Of a stretch of 64,000 bases of DNA, positions 15,339-22,897 are shown one piece after another (positions within the stretch are counted from its first letter, which is position 1; the number at the start of each line of letters is the position of its first letter). Where the stretch lies: the NCBI RefSeq assembly GCF_005876835.1, contig NZ_PPSW01000025.1:1-64000 (forward strand). The letters run 5' to 3'. A program made the position numbers and the translations under genes. The notes beneath the pieces were generated by a model. That model was not told the origin of the DNA, ran no database searches, and saw only the letters and a list, made by a program, of their open reading frames with translations. This DNA is from Pseudoalteromonas phenolica. GTDB lineage: Bacteria; Pseudomonadota; Gammaproteobacteria; Enterobacterales; Alteromonadaceae.

Positions 15339-15628
15339 GTTACCCGTGCACACGTTGTGGGCTGTGTTGCCAGAAAATTCAATATGTACCTGAGTTGAAA
15401 AACTTTCACAATGGTAATGGTATCTGCTTGTATTTTAAGGCTGATGTTGGCTGCACAATATATCAAGAGCGACCTTTAGTATGCCGAATTGATGAAGGTT
15501 ATGAGCAGCTTTTTAATAACCAGTTTTCATTAACAGATTATTACCTTAAAAATGCTGAAGTTTGCAATTACATGCAATTGGAAGCCGAACTTCCAAGTCA
15601 TTATAGAGTTAAATTAAAAGATGGATAA
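15335..15628 (+). CDS. YkgJ-type cysteine-cluster protein
   Basis: A 97-aa protein with CTRCGLCC at residues 5-12 and CTIYQERPLVCR at about 45-56: the C-x2-C-G-x-C-C ... C-x-I-Y-x2-R-P-x2-C-R pattern of the YkgJ/Fli-B-like zinc or iron binding family. A further cysteine (EVCNY) lies near the C-terminus. The biochemical role of this family is not established. It overlaps both neighbours (4 bp upstream, 8 bp downstream), so it is translated with TerB and the first GTPase. Confidence 0.8.
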   Translation: MSYPCTRCGLCCQKIQYVPELKNFHNGNGICLYFKADVGCTIYQERPLVCRIDEGYEQLFNNQFSLTDYYLKNAEVCNYMQLEAELPSHYRVKLKDG

Positions 15629-16433
15629 ACATAAATTATTGCAGTTCTTACCAACAGATGTGCAGAATATAAATCGTTTGCTGTATTTGAAGAATGATGC
15701 AACTAAACCACGTATAGCAGTATTTGGGAAATATAATCACGGCAAAAGTACATTATTAAATGTAATGGTAGGCGAAGAGATTTTCAAAACAGCAGATAAA
15801 CGCGAAACCATTGAGAACAAGGAGCTTGAGCAAAATCATGTTATTTGGGTTGACACCCCAGGACTTGATGCAGATGTGCATAAACAAGATGACAAAGCGG
15901 CCATTAAAGGTGCGTTTGAAATTGCTGATTACTTGTTTCTAGTTCACCAAGTACAAGCGGGCGAGCTCGATAAGTATGAAATGCAAATTTTTCAACAATT
16001 AGCTCGTCAGGATAAAAATTACAGCAAGAAGATGTTTTTAGTCTTAACGCAAATTGATCAAAAGTCTGCCGATGAAGTGGCTATTGTTGAGGAGAAGATT
16101 CGTCAGCAATTACTGGGGAGTCTCGATTTACGTGATTTACAAATAATTTCTGTGTCAGCACAACGCTATAACCGAGGTCTTAAAGAAGACCGAGTAGTTT
16201 TCTGCGAAAAGAGTGGTATTCATGCGCTATTTGATCTTACCGCGACTTTAGTGTCTGAGATTGATGAATTACGTAAGAAAGAAATGAAACGCTTGAAGTC
16301 TAAACTATTGCTGGATTTTTCTGCTCAAAAAGAGGCATTGAGTGCGGAGTTAGAAGGGTTAAGTGCTCAGCAGGAAGCTGAACTTAGCAAGTTAAAGCAT
16401 GACGTAAAAAAATTATCATCATCCTTGGTTTGA
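15621..16433 (+). CDS. Dynamin/Era-type GTPase, first of three
   Basis: A 270-aa GTPase. G1 is GKYNHGKST (36-44), G3 is DTPG (78-81), G4 is TQID (143-146, a variant of N/TKxD). After the G domain, residues about 215-270 form a basic/acidic coiled coil (ELRKKEMKRLKSKLLLDFSAQKEALSAELEGL). No membrane segment is present, so this is the smallest and only soluble-looking of the three GTPases. It starts at ATG 15621 inside the end of the cysteine-cluster gene (8-bp overlap). A 7-bp hairpin overlaps its stop. Confidence 0.8.
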   Translation: MDKHKLLQFLPTDVQNINRLLYLKNDATKPRIAVFGKYNHGKSTLLNVMVGEEIFKTADKRETIENKELEQNHVIWVDTPGLDADVHKQDDKAAIKGAFEIADYLFLVHQVQAGELDKYEMQIFQQLARQDKNYSKKMFLVLTQIDQKSADEVAIVEEKIRQQLLGSLDLRDLQIISVSAQRYNRGLKEDRVVFCEKSGIHALFDLTATLVSEIDELRKKEMKRLKSKLLLDFSAQKEALSAELEGLSAQQEAELSKLKHDVKKLSSSLV

Positions 16434-16439
16434 CCAAGG
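16423..16439 (+). promoter_or_regulatory. Small hairpin at GTPase-1 stop codon
   Basis: CCTTGGT and ACCAAGG pair around a 3-nt loop over the stop codon of the first GTPase gene. No T-run follows. It may lower read-on or stabilise the 5' part of the operon mRNA. Confidence 0.3.
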
Positions 16440-16467
16440 CAAATAATGTAAATAGTAGGAGTTAATT

Positions 16468-16884
16468 ATGGCTATTCCTTGGTTAATCGGGGCTGCGGTA
16501 GTCGGTGCTGTTGCCGCTGTGTTATCTGATGATGACTCAAGTTCAAGTTCAAGTTCTAGCTCAGGGTCTCGAGAATTAGACAGAAAGAGAGAAAGAGCAG
16601 AAGAGGAACGCAAAGAAAAATTAGTAAAGGCGAAGCGCGAGCAAGCTGAACGACAGGTTGCGATGCAAAATCGAGCGCACGTCAATCGGTTTATAAATAA
16701 ATATAGTTTGTTGATTTCAGCAGATTCATTAATCGCGGCATCAAAGAATAGCAATCTAGAAGTTACAGCAATTCAAGCATTTCACACAAGCAAAAAATCT
16801 TCTAAACGAGCACGACAAATAGAACAAATTAGTAAGCAGCTAGATGAAATGAACCGACTTGAAAACGATTTAATGAACTTATAA
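16468..16884 (+). CDS. Small protein: hydrophobic N-terminus, poly-Ser, coiled coil
   Basis: A 138-aa protein starting at ATG 16468 after AGGAG. It has a hydrophobic Gly/Ala/Val stretch at 3-19 (IPWLIGAAVVGAVAAVL), an acidic turn, a run of nine serines, and then a highly charged coiled coil (about 33-65) plus a second helical segment. Three in-frame TCAAGT hexamers encode part of the serine run, so its length may vary between strains. The layout suggests a membrane anchor or adaptor linking GTPase 1 to GTPases 2 and 3. No family is recognised. Confidence 0.6.
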   Translation: MAIPWLIGAAVVGAVAAVLSDDDSSSSSSSSSGSRELDRKRERAEEERKEKLVKAKREQAERQVAMQNRAHVNRFINKYSLLISADSLIAASKNSNLEVTAIQAFHTSKKSSKRARQIEQISKQLDEMNRLENDLMNL

Positions 16885-16895
16885 GAGAATGGAAA

Positions 16896-18608
16896 ATGAT
16901 CAATAACAACTCTTTTCTTAATGCATTAGATAAATTTAATTCAGACTTCAAGTACATATCGGATAAAGAGCAAGACTTAGTTGCAATAAAATCCGCTTTG
17001 GTTGCAGAGCTTACCCAAGCAGATGAGTTTAGTAGCAAGCAAATCAATGAGCAGCATCCATTGTTTAAATTGGCGACAAAACTCAAATTTTCTATCAATC
17101 AAAGCGTGATAAATTGGGATAAAAAATTAGAAGAAGCGTCTCCAATGCGAGCGCTCAGCGAGCAGTTTGCTGATCGTGTTATTTTACTTGTATTTGGCAA
17201 AGTGAATGCTGGTAAAAGCTCTTTTTGTAATTACTTAACGAGTTTATTTTCTCCTGAACAGATTCAACGTTTTTGCTTTGAAGAAGGTAAAGTCAAATAT
17301 TTTGATGGTGCGTTTGCCGAAGGTGTAACCGAAACTACCGCCCAGATCCAAGGCGTTGAGCTCGGCTCAAACTTGGTGATATTAGATTCACCGGGTCTTC
17401 ACTCGATAGTGGATGAAAACGGTGAGCTTACTCGTCGCTATACCGACAGTGCGGATGCTATTTTATGGCTTACACCATCAAGTTCGCCAGGACAAGTACA
17501 AGAGTTGCAAGATTTAAAGCTTGAACTTGAAAAGAAAAAACCATTACAACCCGTTATCACTAAAAGTGACGTATTGGAAGAGGATTGGTGTGATGAGGCG
17601 CAAGACCTTATCCAGAAAGTGGAAAATAAATCAGCTCAAGTTCGCCAATTGCAGCAAGAAGATGTGCATAGCCGAGTGACTGCTCTAGACGGTGTTGATG
17701 ATTTGAAAGAAGCGGTGTCCGTATCAGTTCATGCTTACAAAACATTTACAGCGACCTCTGAGAACGCATTACAAGAGGCTGGCTTGCAAACGCTGTTTGA
17801 ACGCCTGGTAGTAATAGTTAACGAAGCTAACCAATATAAGGTGGTAAAAGCTAAGCACCAAATGATTAACTTTTTAGATGGTGAAGTACTGCGTTCATTG
17901 AATGACAATATTGTACCGCAAGTGCAAGAGTTGCAGCAACAGCTAGCAAAAACAACGCATAATTTGCGCCAAAGGCAAAATGTGCTGTCGAGCCAGATCC
18001 TTGATAACGTGCTGTGCGAAGTGCCTTTAATCGTTGATAAGCACATGAATAACCGCGATAAAGAAGCGATAAGTCGTGAGCTAAACCAGTTAATTGAAGA
18101 GCAGATTAGTAATACTCTGACGGAGGAGCTATCTGGCTATGTTAACAATATTCAGCGTGTGTCTGGCGACTTGTCGAGTGGCAGTTTAGGTGAATTTGAT
18201 GATATCACTATTGATGTTAAACAGATCACGGGTAGGCGTGCGTCGAGTATTGCTTCAAGTGCTGGTGGACTAGGCGGGGCAGCTGCTGGCGCAGCTATTG
18301 GCTCAGCGGTGCCTGTAATAGGCACGGTTATTGGTGGTCTTGTTGGTGGTATTCTTGGAGGGTTCGGAGGGAGCCAACTCGGTGAGCGAATCTTTGTTGA
18401 CGTGACTACCCATAAAGAAACAGTAGGTGTATCACCTGATAAAGTGATTCAATCGACCACAGCTTCAGTACGTAAGCAATTGCCCACATTGGTCGAACGC
18501 GTCTTTAGTGATGTACAAACATCATTTATGCCCTTGCAGCAATACGCTGATTCCATAGTAATTGCGGTTGAAAACTGTGCATCAAAAACTCAAGCATTGA
18601 AGGTGTAA
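16896..18608 (+). CDS. Dynamin-like GTPase with glycine-zipper membrane segment
   Basis: A 570-aa protein. G1 GKVNAGKSS (101-109), G3 DSPG (164-167), G4 TKSD (222-225) are intact. The N-terminal 90 residues are helical, the middle (315-450) is a long helical bundle, and residues 456-493 form a Gly/Ala-rich hydrophobic stretch (AAAGAAIGSAVPVIGTVIGGLVGG), the glycine-zipper type that inserts into membranes. This is the layout of bacterial dynamin-like proteins such as LeoA: G domain, stalk, membrane paddle. It starts 12 bp after the linker-protein gene, and GTPase 3 starts 3 bp after its stop. A role in membrane remodelling, perhaps against phage, is inferred. Confidence 0.8.
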   Translation: MINNNSFLNALDKFNSDFKYISDKEQDLVAIKSALVAELTQADEFSSKQINEQHPLFKLATKLKFSINQSVINWDKKLEEASPMRALSEQFADRVILLVFGKVNAGKSSFCNYLTSLFSPEQIQRFCFEEGKVKYFDGAFAEGVTETTAQIQGVELGSNLVILDSPGLHSIVDENGELTRRYTDSADAILWLTPSSSPGQVQELQDLKLELEKKKPLQPVITKSDVLEEDWCDEAQDLIQKVENKSAQVRQLQQEDVHSRVTALDGVDDLKEAVSVSVHAYKTFTATSENALQEAGLQTLFERLVVIVNEANQYKVVKAKHQMINFLDGEVLRSLNDNIVPQVQELQQQLAKTTHNLRQRQNVLSSQILDNVLCEVPLIVDKHMNNRDKEAISRELNQLIEEQISNTLTEELSGYVNNIQRVSGDLSSGSLGEFDDITIDVKQITGRRASSIASSAGGLGGAAAGAAIGSAVPVIGTVIGGLVGGILGGFGGSQLGERIFVDVTTHKETVGVSPDKVIQSTTASVRKQLPTLVERVFSDVQTSFMPLQQYADSIVIAVENCASKTQALKV

Positions 18609-18611
18609 AAA

Positions 18612-20150
18612 ATGAGAAATCCGTTTATTGAAATAGAACAAAACCTCAACGAATCAAAGTGTTTGGTTGCTCCGAATCATCCAAATAATCAGATTGACAG
18701 TGTTTACGTTGAGTTGAAAGAAAAGTTAGATGATAACATACTGCAAATCATGCTTTATGGTGCTTATAACGCAGGCAAAAGCACATTGATCAATGCACTT
18801 ATTGGTCAAGAAAAAGCAGCCGTCAATGATATTCCGACAACCGACAAGGTTGATTACTATGATTGGAACGGATATCGACTAATAGATACGCCAGGTGTTA
18901 ACGCTCCCATTGACCATGAAGAGACTACAATTGAGCAGATTAAACGTACTCAAGTGATGTTGTTTGTAATCCGAGAAGGGGATCAAGATTCAAAGGATCT
19001 TTATCAGCGATTATTTGAAACGATTAAACTGAATAAGAAAATTTTCATTGTACTTAACCATCAGCTAACTAACGATTCTGATAAAGTAACTGCTTATCAG
19101 AAGATCATTCAGATTCTTTGTCATAAAGCGTCTGAATATGGTGTGAGTAATGAAAGCATTCAGGAAATTAAAGTATTACCAATGAATGTGCAAACTGCAT
19201 TGAAAGGGCGCTTAAAAGACAATCACCTCCAGTTGCTCGAACGCTCTGGTTACGTTGAGTTCATTGATGTGTTTATTGATTGGCTAAAATCAACAGACAA
19301 CCAAGACAATCAACTATCAGCAATTAAAAGTGCAGTTAATGAGCTTTGGTATCAGCCAGCGGTTAACCAACTATCCACGAAGGACACCTCAGAACATAAT
19401 GAGCTATTAACGCGTTGCCGAGAAGATAAGCAAATGCTTGTAAGTCATCAACGATCGTTAGTAATTGAAGCGAGAAATATGATCAGTCATGAATTGATGT
19501 TGATGAAATCTGATATCAGTGGCTGCATACAGAGTACACATGATCAAGCGCAACTTGATAGCCAGTTGCAACGTTTAATTGACCCGATTGGAGTCAAGCT
19601 AGAAGCTTGGATTAACGATAGTTTGGGTGAAGTTAATGGCTTACTAAACGTTGAGGTTTCTCACCGCTTACAACAAAGCTTGAGCTCAAATAATTCTGAG
19701 TATTTAGACAAGGCGATTAAAGGGCTTGGAAATATGGGCACCGCCGATAATATCAAGGGCTTACTACTTCAAGGCCGTAAGTTAAAGATCCCAGGTTTAA
19801 AAGGACGATGGGAGAAAACGTTGGGTAAATGGGCTGGTAAAGGCGCAATCGCTGTTCAGATACTTACCGCACTATGGGATGTGTATAGCGAAGGAAAGGC
19901 TCAAGATCAGCAAAACGCTCAAGAGCGTGAAGTGGCTGTTAGTTTATATCAGGCAGTTGATGAGATTTGCTCAGTTGTTAAACGTGAGTACGGTAATATT
20001 TCTGAGCAGCTGATTACTGAGATCCTTAATGCTCAAATTCGAGCACTTGATGATGAAATTGTAAAAATTGCAGAGGAAGAGAATCAAATTCAGCAAGATT
20101 TACAAAAAGTTCTGAACCTTCAGAGTCAACTCAATGCTATTGGTTACTAG
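18612..20150 (+). CDS. Dynamin-like GTPase, third of three, unusual G4
   Basis: A 512-aa protein. G1 GAYNAGKST (50-58), Thr76/Thr77 as G2, and G3 DTPG (92-95) are intact, but the G4 position reads NHQL (149-152) and lacks the usual aspartate, so guanine specificity may be relaxed. Residues about 260-500 are helical, with an amphipathic, Gly/Lys-rich patch (GRKLKIPGLKGRWEKTLGKWAGKG) that could touch membrane and a C-terminal coiled coil (EEENQIQQDLQKVL). It is the last gene of the operon. Paired unequal dynamin-like proteins are known in the LeoA/B/C set, which this resembles in outline. Confidence 0.75.
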   Translation: MRNPFIEIEQNLNESKCLVAPNHPNNQIDSVYVELKEKLDDNILQIMLYGAYNAGKSTLINALIGQEKAAVNDIPTTDKVDYYDWNGYRLIDTPGVNAPIDHEETTIEQIKRTQVMLFVIREGDQDSKDLYQRLFETIKLNKKIFIVLNHQLTNDSDKVTAYQKIIQILCHKASEYGVSNESIQEIKVLPMNVQTALKGRLKDNHLQLLERSGYVEFIDVFIDWLKSTDNQDNQLSAIKSAVNELWYQPAVNQLSTKDTSEHNELLTRCREDKQMLVSHQRSLVIEARNMISHELMLMKSDISGCIQSTHDQAQLDSQLQRLIDPIGVKLEAWINDSLGEVNGLLNVEVSHRLQQSLSSNNSEYLDKAIKGLGNMGTADNIKGLLLQGRKLKIPGLKGRWEKTLGKWAGKGAIAVQILTALWDVYSEGKAQDQQNAQEREVAVSLYQAVDEICSVVKREYGNISEQLITEILNAQIRALDDEIVKIAEEENQIQQDLQKVLNLQSQLNAIGY

Positions 20151-20349
20151 TGCTAGATAAGAAGGACTCTACCTAAATAGTACTTCAAAACCTCCAGGAA
20201 CACTGCCCCCAGAGCTCTACCTCATTTTGGTTGAAAGTGTAACGTAATGAGATTGAGCTGAGGATAATGCTTCGGGTAACTAAACGACTGAATAAACATG
20301 CTAGCTTCTGCCAATCAGCTTAGGTTGATTGGCACAAACATTGAAAATG
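20151..20349. other. Non-coding stretch after the GTPase operon
   Basis: No gene is seen. The notable element is a 9-bp perfect inverted repeat, TGCCAATCA (20309-20317) and TGATTGGCA (20326-20334), with an 8-nt loop and no T-run. Confidence 0.5.
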
Positions 20350-20532
20350 TCTATGCTATTTTGTGAAAACTATGAAGCTATTTGCAAATGCTACGAATTC
20401 TGACTGACTGAGGTATTGAGTATTACGGTAACGTTGTGAATTATGGCTACCAACTTTATCACGCGATTAACAATATAGACCATACGAAAACTAAAGAAAT
20501 GTCGCCTCAAACCAATGGTTCTGTGAGCTAGT
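20350..20532 (+). pseudogene. Relic of a DDE (IS3/IS481-type) transposase
   Basis: In frame from 20388 the sequence reads MLRILTD, TGA at 20409-20411, GIEYYGN, then YQLYHAINNIDHTKTKEMSPQTNG, and stops at 20532. This follows the rve-type transposase segment whose intact form reads LRILTDRGTEYCGN ... HTKTK ... PQTNG-x-x-ER; the CGA arginine codon has become TGA. Bases 20350-20387 resemble the preceding segment in another frame. Only about 60 codons remain. It is a dead insertion-sequence fragment. Confidence 0.75.
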
Positions 20533-20593
20533 ACACATTAGTAAACCTTCTTAACATTCGATAGGTTTCCTTAGCTTTGGAATTTAACAAAAT

Positions 20594-20630
20594 ACAGCGA
20601 GTTGTGCATTATTCACACTTGCTGTTTTTT
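20594..20630 (+). terminator. Hairpin terminator with six T
   Basis: ACAGCGAGTTGTG and CACACTTGCTGT pair with one mismatch and one bulge, followed by TTTTTT. It lies 8 bp before the ribosome-binding site of the 61-aa gene, so it may act as an attenuator for it. Confidence 0.55.
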
Positions 20631-20643
20631 ATAAGGAGTATTT

Positions 20644-20829
20644 ATGCCAATACCACCTAAGCCTGTTTTTCTGAATTGTAATAAATGTAAATTTAAAAAA
20701 ATAGTTGCCCCTAGAAGTGATTTTGTACCTAAAATTTATTCATCTTCAAGTTGTCCGAACTGTGGTTCACGACTAAAAAGAATATATCTACCAAATTTTG
20801 TTAGGAATATAACAAAAATGTTTAACTAA
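20644..20829 (+). CDS. Small zinc-ribbon protein
   Basis: A 61-aa basic protein with Cys12-x2-Cys15 (CNKC) and Cys37-x2-Cys40 (CPNC), a zinc-ribbon arrangement, and a basic hydrophobic C-terminal tail (IYLPNFVRNITKMF). It starts at ATG 20644 after AAGGAG. Zinc ribbons of this size bind nucleic acid or protein partners. It is the last cargo gene before the integrase, which is convergent with it. Confidence 0.6.
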   Translation: MPIPPKPVFLNCNKCKFKKIVAPRSDFVPKIYSSSSCPNCGSRLKRIYLPNFVRNITKMFN

Positions 20830-20879
20830 GAGGCACTATAATTAGTTCTGTCAAACAGCCAGAGTTAAATATGTTGGTT

Positions 20880-22076
20880 TTATTTTTCAGTCTTTTCTAT
20901 ATACTCACTCCACCATTGCATCATTTCTCTTCTGCGTTCGATGTATTCAGCTCGATTGTATGCATTTCTTACCTGGTCCTTGCCTACGTGGGCGAGGGCA
21001 GTTTCAATTAACTCAGGATCAAAACCTTGCTCGTTTAGTGCGGTACTAGCTATAGAGCGAAGGCCATGACTGACTAGTTTGTTAGCATAGCCCATGCGTT
21101 TTAATGCCATGTTTGCGGTTTGGCTATTGGTATGTGTTTTAGGATCTCTATCTGCTGGGAAGACATAAGGCCTGTGCCCACTAATTGGCTTTATGGTTTC
21201 CAGAAGATTTAAGGCTTGTTTGCTTAATGGAATAGTGTGAGCTTTTCTTTTTTTCATTCTTTCAGCAGGAATGACCCATAAGCCTTTTTCGAAATCGATT
21301 TCATCCCAACGAGTACCGGCTGCTTCACTTGGCCTTGTCATCGTATGCAATTGCCATTTAATCAAAAGGCGTGTGACTTTTCTTATTTGGGCTTCAGATA
21401 TGTCACGCAGTAATGCAGGGAGCTCCTCTGGTGAGATAGTATTCATATGCTTTTTTTCAGGTTTTTTAAAACCAGCTCGAATCCCAGCTAAGGGGTTTGA
21501 GTCAGCAAGACCTGTGTTAACTGCATAAGTCATGACTTCATTCAGCCTTTGGCATACACGCTTTACCGTTTCTAAACTGCCTTTTTGCTCTAGCGGCCTT
21601 AGTGTATCAATAATGTTTATCGTTCGTATTTCTTTAATAGGATCGTCCGCATGCTTTGGGAATATGTGTAGTTCTAAAGAGCGCCAGATATCTTCTGCAT
21701 AATCGGGAGTCACGCTGTCTTTCTTGATCTTGAACCATTCTGCAGCAACAGCCTTTAAAGTAGATAAGGCTTCTTGTTTTTGTGTGTGCTGTTTTGATTG
21801 TCTATCTTCTTTAGGATCTATCCCTTGAGATACAAGTGTGCGTGCGTTTTCTGCCAACTTGCGTGCATCGGTAAGTGAGATGCCTGGAAATTGACCAAGT
21901 GAAATGTTCACGCGCTTTTTGGTCATAGGATGGCGATAATTGAAGTTCCACTGCTTGGTGCCACTTTTTCTGACTCTAAGTTGAAGGCCATTACCGTCAA
22001 ATAGTGTTAAGTCTTTGTCATCCGTTTTTGCATTCTTAACTTCGGTCTGTGTAAGTGGTTTTGTGATCTTAGGCAT
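20880..22076 (-). CDS. int: P4-type tyrosine integrase
   Basis: A 398-aa integrase. The N-terminal arm-binding domain (LTQTEVKNAKTDDKDLTLFDGNGLQLRVRKSGTKQWNF) is the P4/DUF4102 type. Catalytic residues are seen: Arg in HTMTRPSEAAGTRWDEID, His-x2-Arg in SHGLRSIASTALNE, a later His (ALAHVG), and the nucleophile tyrosine in NAYNRAEYIERRREMMQWW. ATG 22074-22076 is chosen because GGAG lies 7 bp upstream; a longer frame to 22124 runs into the operator-like repeats. P4-type integrases use tRNA or tmRNA 3' ends, and ssrA lies 190 bp away. The gene is intact, so the island may still excise. Confidence 0.95.
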   Translation of the reverse strand: MPKITKPLTQTEVKNAKTDDKDLTLFDGNGLQLRVRKSGTKQWNFNYRHPMTKKRVNISLGQFPGISLTDARKLAENARTLVSQGIDPKEDRQSKQHTQKQEALSTLKAVAAEWFKIKKDSVTPDYAEDIWRSLELHIFPKHADDPIKEIRTINIIDTLRPLEQKGSLETVKRVCQRLNEVMTYAVNTGLADSNPLAGIRAGFKKPEKKHMNTISPEELPALLRDISEAQIRKVTRLLIKWQLHTMTRPSEAAGTRWDEIDFEKGLWVIPAERMKKRKAHTIPLSKQALNLLETIKPISGHRPYVFPADRDPKTHTNSQTANMALKRMGYANKLVSHGLRSIASTALNEQGFDPELIETALAHVGKDQVRNAYNRAEYIERRREMMQWWSEYIEKTEK

Positions 22077-22080
22077 TTTG

Positions 22081-22150
22081 GCACTCCATCTATTAAATCG
22101 TTGCACTCCTAGAGTATTGCACACCTATCTAGGAGTGCAACCAGGAGTGC
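22081..22150. promoter_or_regulatory. Four GCACTCC-type sites upstream of int
   Basis: GCACTCC occurs at 22081-22087 and 22103-22109, and its complement GGAGTGC at 22132-22138 and 22144-22150. The inner pair extends to a 12-bp perfect inverted repeat (TTGCACTCCTAG 22101-22112 and CTAGGAGTGCAA 22129-22140). The first copy is the Shine-Dalgarno sequence of int. They may be integrase arm-type sites or an operator that controls int. One more GGAGTGC lies inside ssrA. Confidence 0.55.
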
Positions 22151-22227
22151 TATAACACAAAGATGTGGTGAGATGCGTTGATACAGCATAAGAAGAGAAT
22201 GGTATGTAAGTGCCTAATTTTAGGCAT

Positions 22228-22252
22228 AAAAAAAGACATCCTGAGATGTCTT
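22228..22252 (-). terminator. ssrA terminator
   Basis: AAGACATC (22233-22240) and GATGTCTT (22245-22252) pair around a 4-nt loop; on the minus strand the stem is followed by a run of seven T (22228-22234). It lies 12 bp after the tmRNA 3' end. A second short hairpin (22211-22226) follows. Confidence 0.8.
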
Positions 22253-22264
22253 GATTTATACGTT

Positions 22265-22621
22265 TGGTGGAGCTGGGGGGATTTGAACCCCCGTCCAGAA
22301 AGCGTCGACCTTCGGTCCTACATGTTTAGTATCGTCTATTGGTTAACCTTTAAGTCTCGGACGAACACGATAAATAAAGGCGAGGCCGCTTAGTTTTAGC
22401 CCTTCAACCCCGGCCAGGGTTTCCGTAGCGATCTTGTGTGGGGTGACACTCCAGAACCAGAACCACAAGCATTTCTTGGAGGAGTGCTAGCGGGCTATTA
22501 TGCCGCTAGAGCGTAGTTATCGTCGTTTGCGATTACTTTAAATGCGGCTTTTTTACGAGGCCAACCGCCCCTCGACATGCACCTCAGGCTTCATGAATCC
22601 TGTCGAATCCTAATCAGCCCC
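22265..22621 (-). ncRNA. ssrA: tmRNA
   Basis: The 3' end reads, on the minus strand, GGGGGTTCAAATCCCCCC followed by AGCTCCACCA (complement of 22265-22292), a T-arm plus acceptor stem with encoded CCA. The 5' end GGGGCTGATTA pairs with it (complement of 22611-22621). The tag frame at 22501-22530 encodes ANDDNYALAA and ends in TAA (22498-22500). Length is about 357 nt. tmRNA rescues stalled ribosomes with SmpB and marks the peptide for proteolysis. Its 3' end is the island attachment site; the intact CCA end here shows the integration kept the gene functional. Confidence 0.97.
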
Positions 22622-22897
22622 TGAATTTGTATTCAGAGTCACAACGTGACTTAGTGGTTACATTCTAACGCCTATATATGTGCTTCGCAATCATTAATCA
22701 CTTTAAAAGTCATCATTAATTAATGAGTTGGCTGATATTTGTGCGGGTTGTGTGTTAGTTGAGCTATTCGTAGCTGTGAAGAGTCGAACTTATTAATTTA
22801 TAGGATGAAATACTCGACTTATTGCTAAGCTCTTTTCAAATTTGGTTGATTTATTCTTGCGTCATCAAATAACAAAACATCCGAAGTAGGAGATGTG
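22622..22897. other. Non-coding spacer between ssrA and the DUF3360 gene
   Basis: Divergent promoter region for ssrA (leftward) and the transporter gene (rightward). No gene is seen. I cannot place the ssrA promoter with confidence because tmRNA is processed at its 5' end. Confidence 0.5.

Larger units (their letters stand above)
1..22262. mobile_element. Genomic island in ssrA 3' end (left end outside window)
   Basis: A P4-type tyrosine integrase gene lies directly beside the 3' end of ssrA, the classic arrangement for an integrative island. Everything from base 1 to the integrase is accessory in kind: nuclease-fold proteins, WYL regulators, toxin-like genes, GTPases, gene fragments and a transposase relic. 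The tmRNA gene and all genes to its right are ordinary core genes. Reading by eye I found no second copy of the ssrA 3' end in 1-22,000, so the other attachment site should lie to the left of base 1. The right boundary is inferred from the integrase position, not from a pair of att repeats. Confidence 0.8.

Noticed and set aside
16419..16754. Minus-strand frame opposite the linker-protein gene
   Set aside because: Its poly-Glu/Leu repeats only mirror the serine-coding hexamers of the plus strand; there is no independent support.
1..22260. CRISPR array or prophage structural genes in the island
   Set aside because: No regularly spaced repeats and no capsid, tail or terminase genes are seen; it is an integrative island, not an intact prophage, within this window.
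22265..22300. A second att copy of the ssrA 3' end inside the island
   Set aside because: No repeat of this sequence was found by eye to the left, so the other end must be outside the window.
22178..22393. Open frame of 71 codons over the ssrA 3' end
   Set aside because: It is overlapped by the tmRNA gene and its terminator, which explain the sequence.
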